Shown: positions 1 to 11,822 of the stretch, piece after piece
Layout: every line of letters starts with the position of its first letter
How positions within the stretch are numbered: the first letter of the stretch is position 1
Program-made: the position numbers and the translations under genes
The notes under the pieces: generated by a model
The model's database searches: none
What the model was told of the DNA's origin: nothing
The model's input: only the letters and a program-made list of their open reading frames with translations
DNA from: Tragulus kanchil
Taxonomy: Eukaryota; Chordata; Mammalia; Artiodactyla; Tragulidae
Direction of reading: 5' to 3'
NCBI GenBank assembly: GCA_022376925.1
Contig: JAIOJX010000032.1
Span: forward strand, 198,892,939 to 198,956,938
DNA: 64,000 nt

Positions 1-2187
1 AGTAGACGCCTAAACGGGCTCCTTCCTCCCTTTTATCACTTTCTCTAAGTACACTAGGGAATCTACCCTTTGAGACCTACAGAGAATCATCTGACTAATG
101 AAAAGATGTTTTAATAAAATCAGATTTAATTGTTCCAACCACAACAAAACACCCTTCAGCAACATCTTAAATTATTCATAATAAAATACTGATATTTTTC
201 TATTGCTTTTAAAATGGACATTGTATGTATGTTTAATGCTTATAAAGGATGTTCTTTGTGTATTTTGTTCTTTTGTACATGCAGACAATAAAATCAGAAG
301 TTATCCCCAATAGCTTCAGTACAGGTGTGCAGTTTAATATCTATTGAGTATGTATTAAATAGCCACTTTGACTCAAAGAAAGGGAGGAATTACTATAACT
401 GTGATCATGTTTGCTTGAGCTGGCAGGAGCCAGGTCTGGTGGTATACGCTTTCTATTTTGGTGATGGAAACTCTGACTTTTTATCAATAACTTTACTACA
501 ATCAATACTGAGGTCAATAAAACATGAAGGAAACTGTATTTTGTATAAATAAAATCTGGTCTGTCTTATACTGATTTTTTAAAAAACTTCTTTTAAATTT
601 GTCATGATTGTATATACATATGAAGAAATGTACAACCTGGTTTTTGTTGCTTTAATAAATAGGAGAATAGATTCCAACGTCTCAAAAATTCAACAGCAGG
701 AAGTGGACTGAGTCACATCTTAGGAGAGAGCCTTCCTCAAAGCAGATCAATGGCCAGAAACAGAGCAGAATTTCAAACAAAATGCTCTGTTCAGCAGGTT
801 AGGGGCAGCCAATGATAAGAAAACAAAGAGAATGTTCTCTGGGATGTAGAAAATGGACATATCAGAGAGCAGGTAGAAGAAAAGATAAATGCTAAGCCCT
901 CGGTTGTCACCTTTATACAGAAGGTCTATGAAGACTAGGTGAGGGCAGCTAAGCCAGTGGCTGACAAAAACAGCTCAAGAATTCAAAGGTAAAGCATGCA
1001 ACTTCTCTCAGGAGAGAGGGGAGAGAAGGGTATTCAGAGCTCCACAACTTACAGTTACTAAGCAGACATAATAGAACCAACAGAATAATCTAAGTAGACG
1101 CCAAAGGGCTCCTTCCTCCCTTTTATCACTTTCTCTAAGTACACTAGGGAATCTACCCTTTGAGACCTACAGAGAATCATCTGACTAATGAAAAGATGTT
1201 TTAATAAAATCAGATTTAATTGTTCCAACCACAACAAAACACCCTTCAGCAACATCTTAAATTATTCATAATAAAATACTGATATTTTTCTATTGCTTTT
1301 AAAATGGACATTGTATGTATGTTTAATGCTTATAAAGGATGTTCTTTGTGTATTTTGTTCTTTTGTACATGCAGACAATAAAATCAGAAGTTATCCCCAA
1401 TAGCTTCAGTACAGGTGTGCAGTTTAATATCTATTGAGTATGTATTAAATAGCCACTTTGACTCAAAGAAAGGGAGGAATTACTATAACTGTGATCATGT
1501 TTGCTTGAGCTGGCAGGAGCCAGGTCTGGTGGTATACGCTTTCTATTTTGGTGATGGAAACTCTGATTTTTATCAATAACTTTACTACAATCAATACTGA
1601 GGTCAATAAAACATGAAGGAAACTGTATTTTGTATAAATAAAATCTGGTCTGTCTTATACTGATTTTTTAAAAAACTTCTTTTAAATTTGTCATGATTGT
1701 ATATACATATGAAGAAATGTACAACCTGGTTTTTGTTGCTTTAATAAATAGGAGAATAGATTCCAACGTCTCAAAAATTCAACAGCAGGAAGTGGACTGA
1801 GTCACATCTTAGGAGAGAGCCTTCCTCAAAGCAGATCAATGGCCAGAAACAGAGCAGAATTTCAAACAAAATGCTCTGTTCAGCAGGTTAGGGACAGCCA
1901 ATGATAAGAAAACAAAGAGAATGTTCTCTGGGATGTAGAAAATGGACATATCAGAGAGCAGGTAGAAGAAAAGATAAATGCTAAGCCCTCGGTTGTCACC
2001 TTTATACAGAAGGTCTATGAAGACTAGGTGAGGGCAGCTAAGCCAGTGGCTGACAAAAACAGCTCAAGAATTCAAAGGTAAAGCATGCAACTTCTCTCAG
2101 GAGAGAGGGGAGAGAAGGGTATTCAGAGCTCCACAACTTACAGTTACTAAGCAGACATAATAGAACCAACAGAATAATCTAAGTAGA
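1..2187 (+). repeat. Tandem duplication 1 (unit ~1090 bp)
   Basis: 1-1098 recurs at 1093-2187. Differences are small: CCTAAACGGGCT against CCAAAGGGCT at the start, one T missing in a T-run near 1566, and one G/A change near 1893. The window begins at or within a few bases of the unit start. There is no recognised repeat inside; the rest is plain AT-rich intron. Confidence 0.95.
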
Positions 2188-2325
2188 TTATTTCATGCTT
2201 CCTGTTGGTTATTTTCAAATCTTGCTCTAAGCAATGCAGAGCATAACATAAATAAAGGGAAGTGAAATCTATGTATTAGTATTATATTAAGGAAGTGATG
2301 TATAGTTGGGTTTTTGTTTGTTGTT

Positions 2326-2672
2326 GTTTTTCAGTAGCTAAATTGTGTCTGATTCTTTGTGACCTCATGGACTGCAGCACGCCAGGCTCCCCTGTCCTTC
2401 ACTCTCTCTCTCCTGGACAAATTTATTCAAATTTTTGTCCATTGAGTCAGTGATGCTATCTAACCATCTCATCCTTTATTACCCCCTTTTTTGTCTTCCA
2501 ACTTTTACAGCATCAGGGTCTTTTCCAATGACTCAACTTTTCTTATGAGGTGGCCAAAATACTGGAGCTTCAGCTTGAGCATCAGTCCTTCCAATAAACA
2601 GTCAGTGTTGACTTCCTTTAGGATTCACTGGTTCAATCTCCTTGCTGTCCAAGGACTATCAAGAGGGTTTTT
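2326..2672 (-). mobile_element. BovB (RTE) LINE 3' fragment
   Basis: On the plus strand this reads as the complement of the BovB 3' end: CTGATTCTTTGTGACCTCATGG, CAGCATCAGGGTCTTTTCCAATGA and CTCCTTGCTGTCCAAGGACT are recognisable in order. The frame here gives the antisense signature SIRVFSNDS...RWPKYWSFS common in bovid DNA. It is diverged and 5' truncated, and supports a ruminant source. Confidence 0.85.
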
Positions 2673-2934
2673 AAGTACAGGTAAATGGATCACCTGTTCC
2701 AGTGACTCATTCCTCCACTTCTTACCCTGAATTAACCTCACCATTAGGTCTACATTACTCTACATAGAAGGACTGTTTATTCTCTGTGTCTCTTGGGATC
2801 TAACCCACTTACTTAGAGATTATCGTTCTCTCATATTCCCAACAGAGATAAGATATCCCATAAAATAAAGTTTACGCATCAGTAAAAAACAGAGCTACAG
2901 GCTTCAAAATATGCATTATCAAGACCGGGGATTC

Positions 2935-3130
2935 CCCAACTACAACAAAGTAGCAAATCTGGCTCATCCCAGCTTGTTCTTGAACATCATTTTACTAGAA
3001 CACAGCCATACCCCTTCATTTATGTATTGTCTATTGGTTTTTTCACTATAACAGCAGAGTTAAATATCTACAACAAAGATCTTATGACCTGAATAATAAT
3101 ATTCATTATTTGACTTTTATAGAAAAATTT
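2935..3130 (+). repeat. Ancient interspersed repeat (unnamed), first occurrence
   Basis: The order of motifs (CAAATCTGGC, TTTTACTAGAACACAGCCATA, TTTATGTATTGTCTATTGG, CAGCAGAGTT) resembles an old mammalian repeat that also appears around 38551-38990, where it is split by a SINE. The family name is not certain. Confidence 0.45.
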
Positions 3131-3179
3131 CCTCTAAATAGAGGTATTGGGATCTCCATGCCTATATTCAAATTCAAGT

Positions 3180-3370
3180 TAGCTCTATCACCCACCAGTT
3201 GTATGATACTGGAGAGTATGCTACTTAACTTCTCCGAGACTCAGATCCATCATCTCTGAAGTGGGAATAATAACAGAATCCATTTCCAGAATGCTGTAAG
3301 AAGGATTCAATATGATAATCCATGAAACTGGCACAGAATAACTACTATATCAGTATCAGCTATTATTAAC
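3180..3370 (+). repeat. MIR SINE remnant (copy at 4353-4502)
   Basis: CTACTTAACTTCTCCGAGACTC, then GTGGGAATAATAACAGAATCC and ACTGGCACAGAATAA, follow the order of the MIR core and 3' region. It is old and diverged. Confidence 0.6.
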
Positions 3371-5462
3371 TAATATTATTCCCCTAAAGTCCTATATGCA
3401 AGGATGTTTTGTCCTATCCTCAGTCTGTTCTCTAGGATATACAGCTTTGAAACACTAGTAGGCCTTTGGAATGAAGACTTCACCACTGAACTCTTAGAAA
3501 AGCACGTTTCTATGATGTGACTAAAATGAAGACAAATTGAGTTTAATTAAACATTGAGACTGGCAATTGTGCATTGGGCAGAAGCACATTTCTAGTAAAT
3601 GTTTAATAATGTGATTACAGAGTGTACTGCATACACGGTGATGAGAGAAACAATAGTACATTTGCATGTGAATATACATCTGTCAACTGAATGAATTTGA
3701 GCTCCACATACAGTGCAGACTGGAGTGCTCTTGGAAAATATATGGAAAAGTAGGGTAACAGAAAGGGATAGGGGTGTAGGAATAGATAAATCTGTGTAGA
3801 ATCCTAGTGTTGACACTTCCCGGCCCTGGGACTGCAAGAAATATGCTCAGACTCCCTGTGCCTTGGTTTACTCATCTGTAAAACGGGGAGACTAATACTT
3901 CTCTCTTGCAGTCATTGGACAGATTATGCTCAGTGAAATAATCTATGAATGAGGCCAGTCCATTAGTTTCTTCAGTGTGAAAGGTGTAAGCTGTCAAGTC
4001 ACAGGTTATACTTGTGTATGTCTAGGTAGGGGTCAGAATTAGCATTTCCCTGGAGAGTCCAAGGTCACAGCCTAAATTCCATCCCATGCCCACTCTTTCT
4101 GGTCCTCAAGTTCTATCAGACACATGTGCCATTGAACCCAGGAATCATCTGACTGATGACATCCTGTTGCACTCTTTGGAACTGTGGGTATGATGCAGTG
4201 TAGCATGCAGAAGCATTAGGTTTGCCTTTTCAGCATTATAGACTGGAGTTTCAGATCTTCATGGTCTAGCTCACAACCCAGGGAGTTAGCGTCATAAACC
4301 TTATCTGTAAAATGATGAGAAAAAGAGTGGCAAATACAGTTAGCTACCCCGGCTACTTAACTTCTCCGAGACTCAGATCCATCATCTCTGAAGTGGGAAT
4401 AATAACAGAATCCATTTCCAGAATGCTGTAAGAAGGATTCAATATGATAATCCATGAAACTGGCACAGAATAACTACTATATCAGTATCAGCTATTATTA
4501 ACTAATATTATTCCCCTAAAGTCCTATATGCAAGGATGTTTTGTCCTATCCTCAGTCTGTTCTCTAGGATATACAGCTTTGAAACACTAGTAGGCCTTTG
4601 GAATGAAGACTTCACCACTGAACTCTTAGAAAAGCACGTTTCTATGATGTGACTAAAATGAAGACAAATTGAGTTTAATTAAACATTGAGACTGGCAATT
4701 GTGCATTGGGCAGAAGCACATTTCTAGTAAATGTTTAATAATGTGATTACAGAGTGTACTGCATACACGGTGATGAGAGAAACAATAGTACATTTGCATG
4801 TGAATATACATCTGTCAACTGAATGAATTTGAGCTCCACATACAGTGCAGACTGGAGTGCTCTTGGAAAATATATGGAAAAGTAGGGTAACAGAAAGGGA
4901 TAGGGGTGTAGGAATAGATAAATCTGTGTAGAATCCTAGTGTTGACACTTCCCGGCCCTGGGACTGCAAGAAATATGCTCAGACTCCCTGTGCCTTGGTT
5001 TACTCATCTGTAAAACGGGGAGACTAATACTTCTCTCTTGCAGTCATTGGACAGATTATGCTCAGTGAAATAATCTATGAATGAGGCCAGTCCATTAGTT
5101 TCTTCAGTGTGAAAGGTGTAAGCTGTCAAGTCACAGGTTATACTTGTGTATGTCTAGGTAGGGGGTCAGAATTAGCATTTCCCTGGAGAGTCCAAGGTTA
5201 CAGCCTAAATTCCATCCCATGCCCACTCTTTCTGGTCCTCAAGTTCTATCAGACACATGTGCCATTGAACCCAGGAATCATCTGACTGATGACATCCTGT
5301 TGCACTCTTTGGAACTGTGGGTATGATGCAGTGTAGCATGCAGAAGCATTAGGTTTGCCTTTTCAGCATTATAGACTGGAGTTTCAGATCTTCATGGTCT
5401 AGCTCACAACCCAGGGAGTTAGCGTCATAAACCTTATCTGTAAAATGATGAGAAAAAAGAGT
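3221..5462 (+). repeat. Tandem duplication 2 (unit ~1132 bp)
   Basis: 3221-4328 recurs at 4353-5462. A 24-bp unmatched filler (4329-4352) sits between them. Copies differ by single-base changes, such as one extra G in a G-run near 5161 and a C/T near 5198, and by A-run length near the ends. Confidence 0.95.
3850..3960 (+). repeat. MIR SINE remnant (copy at 4984-5094)
   Basis: TGCCTTGGTTTACTCATCTGTAAAACGGGG is the characteristic MIR core, followed by a diverged 3' part. Confidence 0.6.
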
Positions 5463-7502
5463 CTCTTCTTAGGGCTATTGTGAAGATTTAATATAAGAAC
5501 CATGTTTAGTGCCTGACACTGAATAACTGCACAATCAAATTCAGATATTAAAATTATCTTGCTTAGGAACATGCATTTCTTTTCCCCAAGACTATGAAAT
5601 TCTGAGGGTCTGAGTTTTACTTTGTTTCCATTGTATACCTATTACCTACCATGGATTCACATGTAGACTTTGAGTAACTATTTATTGAATGGTAAATGAA
5701 TGAATGCATAAGGAGATCACTCTACTCAAACCCAGTCCACTAATGATGAGGGGGATTAACAATCTTTTTTATATAAAAGGCAACATCGGTTAATAAGAAG
5801 ACTTCAAAAGTGTTTCTGCTGTTTGAAAGTGTGGTCTGAACCTTTTTTTCATCCATTATCTACTTCCTTCCATCGTTTGTTTTGCAATAACCTTGAACTT
5901 TTGGCTTGAATTGTCATTTTTTAATTCTGCACCTAAGTGTTCTTATGCAGTATTGTATATCCATCATTGCATTTGGCAAACCCCTCCATCTAAGCCAACA
6001 CAGTGTCAAGGACCTGTTATAAAGCTGGGAAAATGACCATGTGATTAAGAAGTGCATCTCATGGAGCAAACTGTTGACTATTACTAGGAATCTAATCCAA
6101 TCCACATTAACTCCAGGCACTGAGGTTAAAAGTGCCTCTTTGTCCTTGACTCATCTGTCCTTCCTTCTCTGACCCTCCTTTTCCCTTTCCTCAGCCTGCT
6201 GGAGTATTGACAGGGATTTAAGAGGAATGGAAGGTCTTTATCTCTTTGAGATGAACTGCAATATGATTACAATCGATTGAGTGATTTACAGTTTAGAGAG
6301 GCTTTCATTACCTCCGTGCTTTATAGAATTATAAACGACATCCTGTATGTGAATATATATTATTATTATTGGATATTTATGTTCTCTCTTCCTCTAAAAA
6401 AAAGCTTAATACTTTGGAACTGTGGGTATGATGCAGTGTAGCATGCAGAAGCATTAGGTTTGCCTTTTCAGCATTATAGACTGGAGTTTCAGATCTTCAT
6501 GGTCTAGCTCACAACCCAGGGAGTTAGCGTCATAAACCTTATCTGTAAAATGATGAGAAAAAAGAGTCTCTTCTTAGGGCTATTGTGAAGATTTAATATA
6601 AGAACCATGTTTAGTGCCTGACACTGAATAACTGCACAATCAAATTCAGATATTAAAATTATCTTGCTTAGGAACATGCATTTCTTTTCCCCAAGACTAT
6701 GAAATTCTGAGGGTCTGAGTTTTACTTTGTTTCCATTGTATACCTATTACCTACCATGGATTCACATGTAGACTTTGAGTAACTATTTATTGAATGGTAA
6801 ATGAATGAATGCATAAGGAGATCACTCTACTCAAACCCAGTCCACTAATGATGAGGGGGATTAACAATCTTTTTTATATAAAAGGCAACATCGGTTAATA
6901 AGAAGACTTCAAAAGTGTTTCTGCTGTTTGAAAGTGTGGTCTGAACCTTTTTTTCATCCATTATCTACTTCCTTCCATCGTTTGTTTTGCAATAACCTTG
7001 AACTTTTGGCTTGAATTGTCATTTTTTAATTCTGCACCTAAGTGTTCTTATGCAGTATTGTATATCCATCATTGCATTTGGCAAACCCCTCCATCTAAGC
7101 CAACACAGTGTCAAGGACCTGTTATAAAGCTGGGAAAATGACCATGTGATTAAGAAGTGCATCTCATGGAGCAAACTGTTGACTATTACTAGGAATCTAA
7201 TCCAATCCACATTAACTCCAGGCACTGAGGTTAAAAGTGCCTCTTTGTCCTTGACTCATCTGTCCTTCCTTCTCTGACCCTCCTTTTCCCTTTCCTCAGC
7301 CTGCTGGAGTATTGACAGGGATTTAAGAGGAATGGAAGGTCTTTATCTCTTTGAGATGAACTGCAATATGATTACAATCGATTGAGTGATTTACAGTTTA
7401 GAGAGGCTTTCATTACCTCCGTGCTTTATAGAATTATAAACGACATCCTGTATGTGAATATATATTATTATTATTGGATATTTATGTTCTCTCTTCCTCT
7501 AA
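5307..7502 (+). repeat. Tandem duplication 3 (unit ~1105 bp), chained to duplication 2
   Basis: 5307-6397 recurs at 6412-7502. About 14 bp of A-rich filler lies at the join. The first ~155 bp also lies inside duplication 2, so that part occurs three times (from ~4174, 5307 and 6412). Confidence 0.95.
5430..5545 (+). repeat. MIR SINE remnant (copy at 6535-6650; start also at 4297)
   Basis: CTTATCTGTAAAATGATGAG, then GGGCTATTGTGAAGATTTAATA and AGTGCCTGACACTGAATAA, match the MIR order. Confidence 0.65.
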
Positions 7503-8072
7503 GAAGCTAAACATTCTTTTTCAGGCTTTAAATAACTAGAGGGACCCTGCAAACTGTACAAAACTTAAATTGAAGAGACTGAAAATTGGAAAGTTTTCCT
7601 ATAAATAAAGCTGTCCTCTTGGGTGAGGGTGAGGACATTTGCTGCCCACATAACTCTAGGGCAGAGAGAATATTGTGTTTTAGGTTAGGACAATAATTCT
7701 AGATTTTCATAATTAAAGACAAATTCTGCAGGCCATAATTTCATTTACCACTGGAGCTTTTCTATGACAAAAGGAGAAACAAAACTTGTAATTCACTTGG
7801 CCCAGCTTTGGTAGTATGCAGTGATGACTGTTTTAATTTTGAAGAATTCTTATTGTTATAAAGGAATTGCATAGAGCAGGATGGTGTTAGTACTTTTATG
7901 TCACACGATCTCAAAAGAGTATAATTTGAAAGTCACATTAAACTGTGACCATTCTGTAATTCTAACTTTCAAAATCTCATTCTGTGGATTTAGTTTAATA
8001 AAAATGTAGTCATTATTCATAGAAATTAAGGAATCTATTTTTTCCATCCCTACTTAAATAGGGCTTAGAAGT
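7503..8072. other. Unassigned intronic sequence
   Basis: AT-rich single-copy sequence; no exon, RNA gene or repeat recognised. Confidence 0.6.
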
Positions 8073-8088
8073 GACCCTCAAATTTCTT

Positions 8089-8424
8089 TTAATTAATTAA
8101 TTAATTAATTAATTAATTTATTTATTTTGGGTGGGGGTCGGGTTGGGGAGGGAGGGGAGTGGGCGGGCTACTTCTATTGGTCTTTCATTTCTCTATTTTC
8201 ATCCGTCTTTGTTCTTTGGCTCCTGCAGGCCTCTCATCGCGGTGGCCTCTGTTGTCACAGAGCGCCGGCTCTGGGCGCATGCGTTCCAGAGCTCCGGCTC
8301 GGTGATTGGACACATCAGTCCAGCCGCTCCGTGGCACGTGGGATCTTCCCAGGCCAGGGATCGAACCGGCGCCCCTTGCAGTGCAAGGCGGTGTCCTTAT
8401 CCACTGGACCACCAGGGGAAGCCC
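8089..8424 (-). mobile_element. tRNA-derived SINE of a distinctive CpG-rich subfamily, copy 1
   Basis: On the minus strand it starts GGGCTTCCCCTGGTGGTCCAG and carries an A-box-like TGGTCCAGTGG and a B box GGTTCGATCCC. It then has a GC-rich body with CGCATGCGCCC and ends in GTAGCCCGCC plus an AATT/AAAT-rich tail. Flanking direct repeats GACCCTCAAATTTCTT (8073-8088) and GACCCTCACATTTCTT (8425-8440) differ at one base and show retrotransposition. The head is tRNA-Glu/CHR-like. The body and the GACACC...GGGGCGCC segment differ from CHR-1/2 as I know them. Confidence 0.85.
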
Positions 8425-8489
8425 GACCCTCACATTTCTTATTCTTATTTCATTAGCCCCTGGACTACGAAACATACACTATTTAACTT

Positions 8490-10816
8490 AACGGGTAAAT
8501 AAATAATTATCATGCATCTTTTAATTAATAAAAATTCAGTTTCTTTAAATCCCAAGATATTCCACTGATGAGAAAAAGACTAAAAAGGTGTGCATCTCAT
8601 AAAGTCCTATAGGATTTTCCAGGAAAATTCTTCTTCTGCTCAACAATCCTCTAGACCCAAAGCACTGCCCTATTCACAAATGAATTCAGGATAAATCTAT
8701 TTAGTTACTATAATTGCTATCATATTATCTGATAGAAACTTTCATCATTTTAACAAGCTCCTTTGTACACTATTTATTTTATAAATAACCTTGAGTCATG
8801 TGTTAGTTTAGTGTCTCAGAAGCATATGCCATGTGCCTGTGTTCCTGTGCTATGTGTCCAGGGGTCCCCCTCTCCCTCTATTGGAAACATTCTTCTCTTC
8901 CATAGGATGATTACATATATACATATATCTATATACACAAGTAAAATCATATGTAAATATACAATTTATATACATCTATGTACACCCCCTTGTCTTTTTT
9001 TGTCTTCTGGGTGGTAATGTTTAATTTTAGCTGTCGCCAGAAGGCCGCAGTTTGCTTTGAAACTCTTATCAGCTTCTAAGAGACATTTACAGGGAGAGAA
9101 AGGCTCTAGGTTTGATAGCAGTAATTGTATTTAACTTGTAAGATACAAAGCTATTTATCTTGTAGCTGGGGATTCACAGAAGAGAAAGGAGGTTTGCCTG
9201 ATAAAACAAAAATTAAAGAAAAAAACACTAACCATTCTCTCCCTGCTTTCTCATTTTCCAAGCAAGACCATGAAACAGTAAAACAGATTTTCAACTAATA
9301 AAACTCTTCCCATCCACTTAGATATGTTGCTAGGAAGTAAAATGGGACCATGAAAGGAAGACTGGAGCAATGGTGTGGGGGAAGGCAAGGGTCATAAAAG
9401 TCCAGGTAAGTGCTGACTTCTTACCTTGGCAGAAATTGAAAATTAAACTTGAGAGAAAAACTCTAAATTGTTAAGACTCGTGAGAAGTCCAGAATTTCTG
9501 GGATATACCTGTGTCCCGGGTATTATGGCAAATCCCTGAAAGGAGCAGAGTGCGATGGAAATTATAGCCGTCAGGTCAGGTGGTCTTGGTGGAATATCAG
9601 CTCACTATGTGAGCCAGGTAAATACTTGAGCTCTTGGAACTGTTCTTAATCTAACGGGTAAATAAATAATTATCATGCATCTTTTAATTAATAAAAATTC
9701 AGTTTCTTTAAATCCCAAGATATTCCACTGATGAGAAAAAGACTAAAAAGGTGTGCATCTCATAAAGTCCTATAGGATTTTCCAGGAAAATTCTTCTTCT
9801 GCTCAACAATCCTCTAGACCCAAAGCACTGCCCTATTCACAAATGAATTCAGGATAAATCTATTTAGTTACTATAATTGCTATCATATTATCTGATAGAA
9901 ACTTTCATCATTTTAACAAGCTCCTTTGTACACTATTTATTTTATAAATAACCTTGAGTCATGTGTTAGTTTAGTGTCTCAGAAGCATATGCCATGTGCC
10001 TGTGTTCCTGTGCTATGTGTCCAGGGGTCCCCCTCTCCCTCTATTGGAAACATTCTTCTCTTCCATAGGATGATTACATATATACATATATCTATATACA
10101 CAAGTAAAATCATATGTAAATATACAATTTATATACATCTATGTACACCCCCTTGTCTTTTTTTGTCTTCTGGGTGGTAATGTTTAATTTTAGCTGTCGC
10201 CAGAAGGCCGCAGTTTGCTTTGAAACTCTTATCAGCTTCTAAGAGACATTTACAGGGAGAGAAAGGCTCTAGGTTTGATAGCAGTAATTGTATTTAACTT
10301 GTAAGATACAAAGCTATTTATCTTGTAGCTGGGGATTCACAGAAGAGAAAGGAGGTTTGCCTGATAAAACAAAAATTAAAGAAAAAAACACTAACCATTC
10401 TCTCCCTGCTTTCTCATTTTCCAAGCAAGACCATGAAACAGTAAAACAGATTTTCAACTAATAAAACTCTTCCCATCCACTTAGATATGTTGCTAGGAAG
10501 TAAAATGGGACCATGAAAGGAAGACTGGAGCAATGGTGTGGGGGAAGGCAAGGGTCATAAAAGTCCAGGTAAGTGCTGACTTCTTACCTTGGCAGAAATT
10601 GAAAATTAAACTTGAGAGAAAAACTCTAAATTGTTAAGACTCGTGAGAAGTCCAGAATTTCTGGGATATACCTGTGTCCCGGGTATTATGGCAAATCCCT
10701 GAAAGGAGCAGAGTGCGATGGAAATTATAGCCGTCAGGTCAGGTGGTCTTGGGTGGAATATCAGCTCACTATGTGAGCCAGGTAAATACTTGAGCTCTTG
10801 GAACTGTTCTTAATCT
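8490..10816 (+). repeat. Tandem duplication 4 (unit ~1163 bp)
   Basis: 8490-9652 recurs at 9653-10816 with no filler. The only difference seen is TTGGTGG against TTGGGTGG. The unit starts shortly after the SINE at 8089-8424. Confidence 0.95.
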
Positions 10817-10930
10817 GTAAAATGGGGACAGAACTGACCGTGACCTCTAGGGCTGCATTAAGGCTAAGTGAAACATTGAACATGAAGCAGGGAGCATGTG
10901 GTGAATGCTCAGCCAAGAGCAGCCCTCACC
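10755..10930 (+). repeat. MIR-like SINE remnant
   Basis: TTAATCTGTAAAATGGGGACAGAA, followed by GGGCTGCATTAAGGCTAAGTGAAA, resembles MIR. The first part is also in the left copy of duplication 4. Confidence 0.5.
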
Positions 10931-11386
10931 GCCTGCATGAGTTTGGCTGAGAGATGCTGGCATCTCCATTTACTACTTCTCTGGGACAATCACCCTACGA
11001 ATTGAGAGGATTAACTCTATTATCCAAGTGACTGTGTAAGGAAAAAATCCATTAGAGGAGTTCAGAAGGTACATGAGGGTACATGCTTACTGTTTTATCA
11101 ATGGTATACATGAAGGTTTTCATTATATAAAACAGAGAGAAGGAAATGAGATAGTATATTCGAGGCCTGCACTGTCCAATACCAGTCACCAGTCTCAAAG
11201 TGTTAGCCTAAGAATTGAATGAAAAATATATTTTAATCCGCCAGTGCCTAGGACATAACAAGTTCACAATAAAAGTAAACCTCCAGGGCCTCGGTCATAC
11301 CAATCACCCTGCAAGTGTGGCTCCATGTGGTTAGTGGCTGCCATGTGGACCAGCAATGGGATGCAGTCTGAATGAAGAAAAAGAGA
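10931..11386. other. Mostly unassigned; possible old DNA transposon piece near 11167-11360
   Basis: CTGCACTGTCCAATACCAGTCACCAG and GGCTCCATGTGGTTAGTGGCTGCCATG resemble the terminal parts of an old mammalian hAT-type element. The family is not certain. The rest is unassigned. Confidence 0.45.
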
Positions 11387-11407
11387 CATTCTCAGTTTTA
11401 TAAATAT

Positions 11408-11735
11408 CAGTGATTTTCAAGTCTAGCTGCATGCTGAATCACCTTGGGAGCTACCTAAAAGTACTGATGTCTGGACCAGTGCTTCTCAAATTCTACTGCG
11501 CACATGAGTCACCTGGGAACCTTGTTAAATTCAGATTCTGATTCAGTAGGGTTAGGGTGGGGCCCAAGATTCTGCATGTCTAACAAGCTCTCAGGTGATA
11601 CTGAACTGCCAATGCATGGGCCACGCCCCAGACCAATTAAATTAGATCACCTGGGACTGGGACCTGGGCACCCACAGGGTTTTAAAAATTCCCAAGAGAA
11701 TCTCATTTGCCACCAGGTTAAAGAACGCTGCTTCT
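11408..11735. mobile_element. MER5A-type hAT DNA transposon remnants (copy at 12574-12893)
   Basis: 11408-11478 has CAGTGATTTTCAAGTCTAGCTGCATGCTGAATCACCTTGGGAGC, a MER5 5' end. 11478-11735 is a fuller copy: CAGTGCTTCTCAAATTCTACTG, TGATTCAGTAGGGTTAGGGTGGGGCCC and TCTAACAAGCTCTCAGGTGATACTG. Both are non-autonomous and long inactive. Confidence 0.75.
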
Positions 11736-11759
11736 CTCTCCCCCTCTCTCCCTCCCTCT

Positions 11760-11818
<59 letters not shown>

Positions 11819-11822
11819 ATAA
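11735..11822. repeat. Compound microsatellite (CT)n-(AC)12-(AT)12 (copy at 12893-12980)
   Basis: A CT/CCT-rich run is followed by 12 AC and 12 AT dinucleotides, then GTATGTGTGTATA. Array lengths are identical in the two copies of duplication 5. Confidence 0.95.

Noticed and set aside
8127..8502. Several overlapping open frames on both strands
   Set aside because: All lie in the GC-rich SINE at 8089-8424; the same frames recur in its relatives at 38615 and 60808. They are repeat-derived, not genes.
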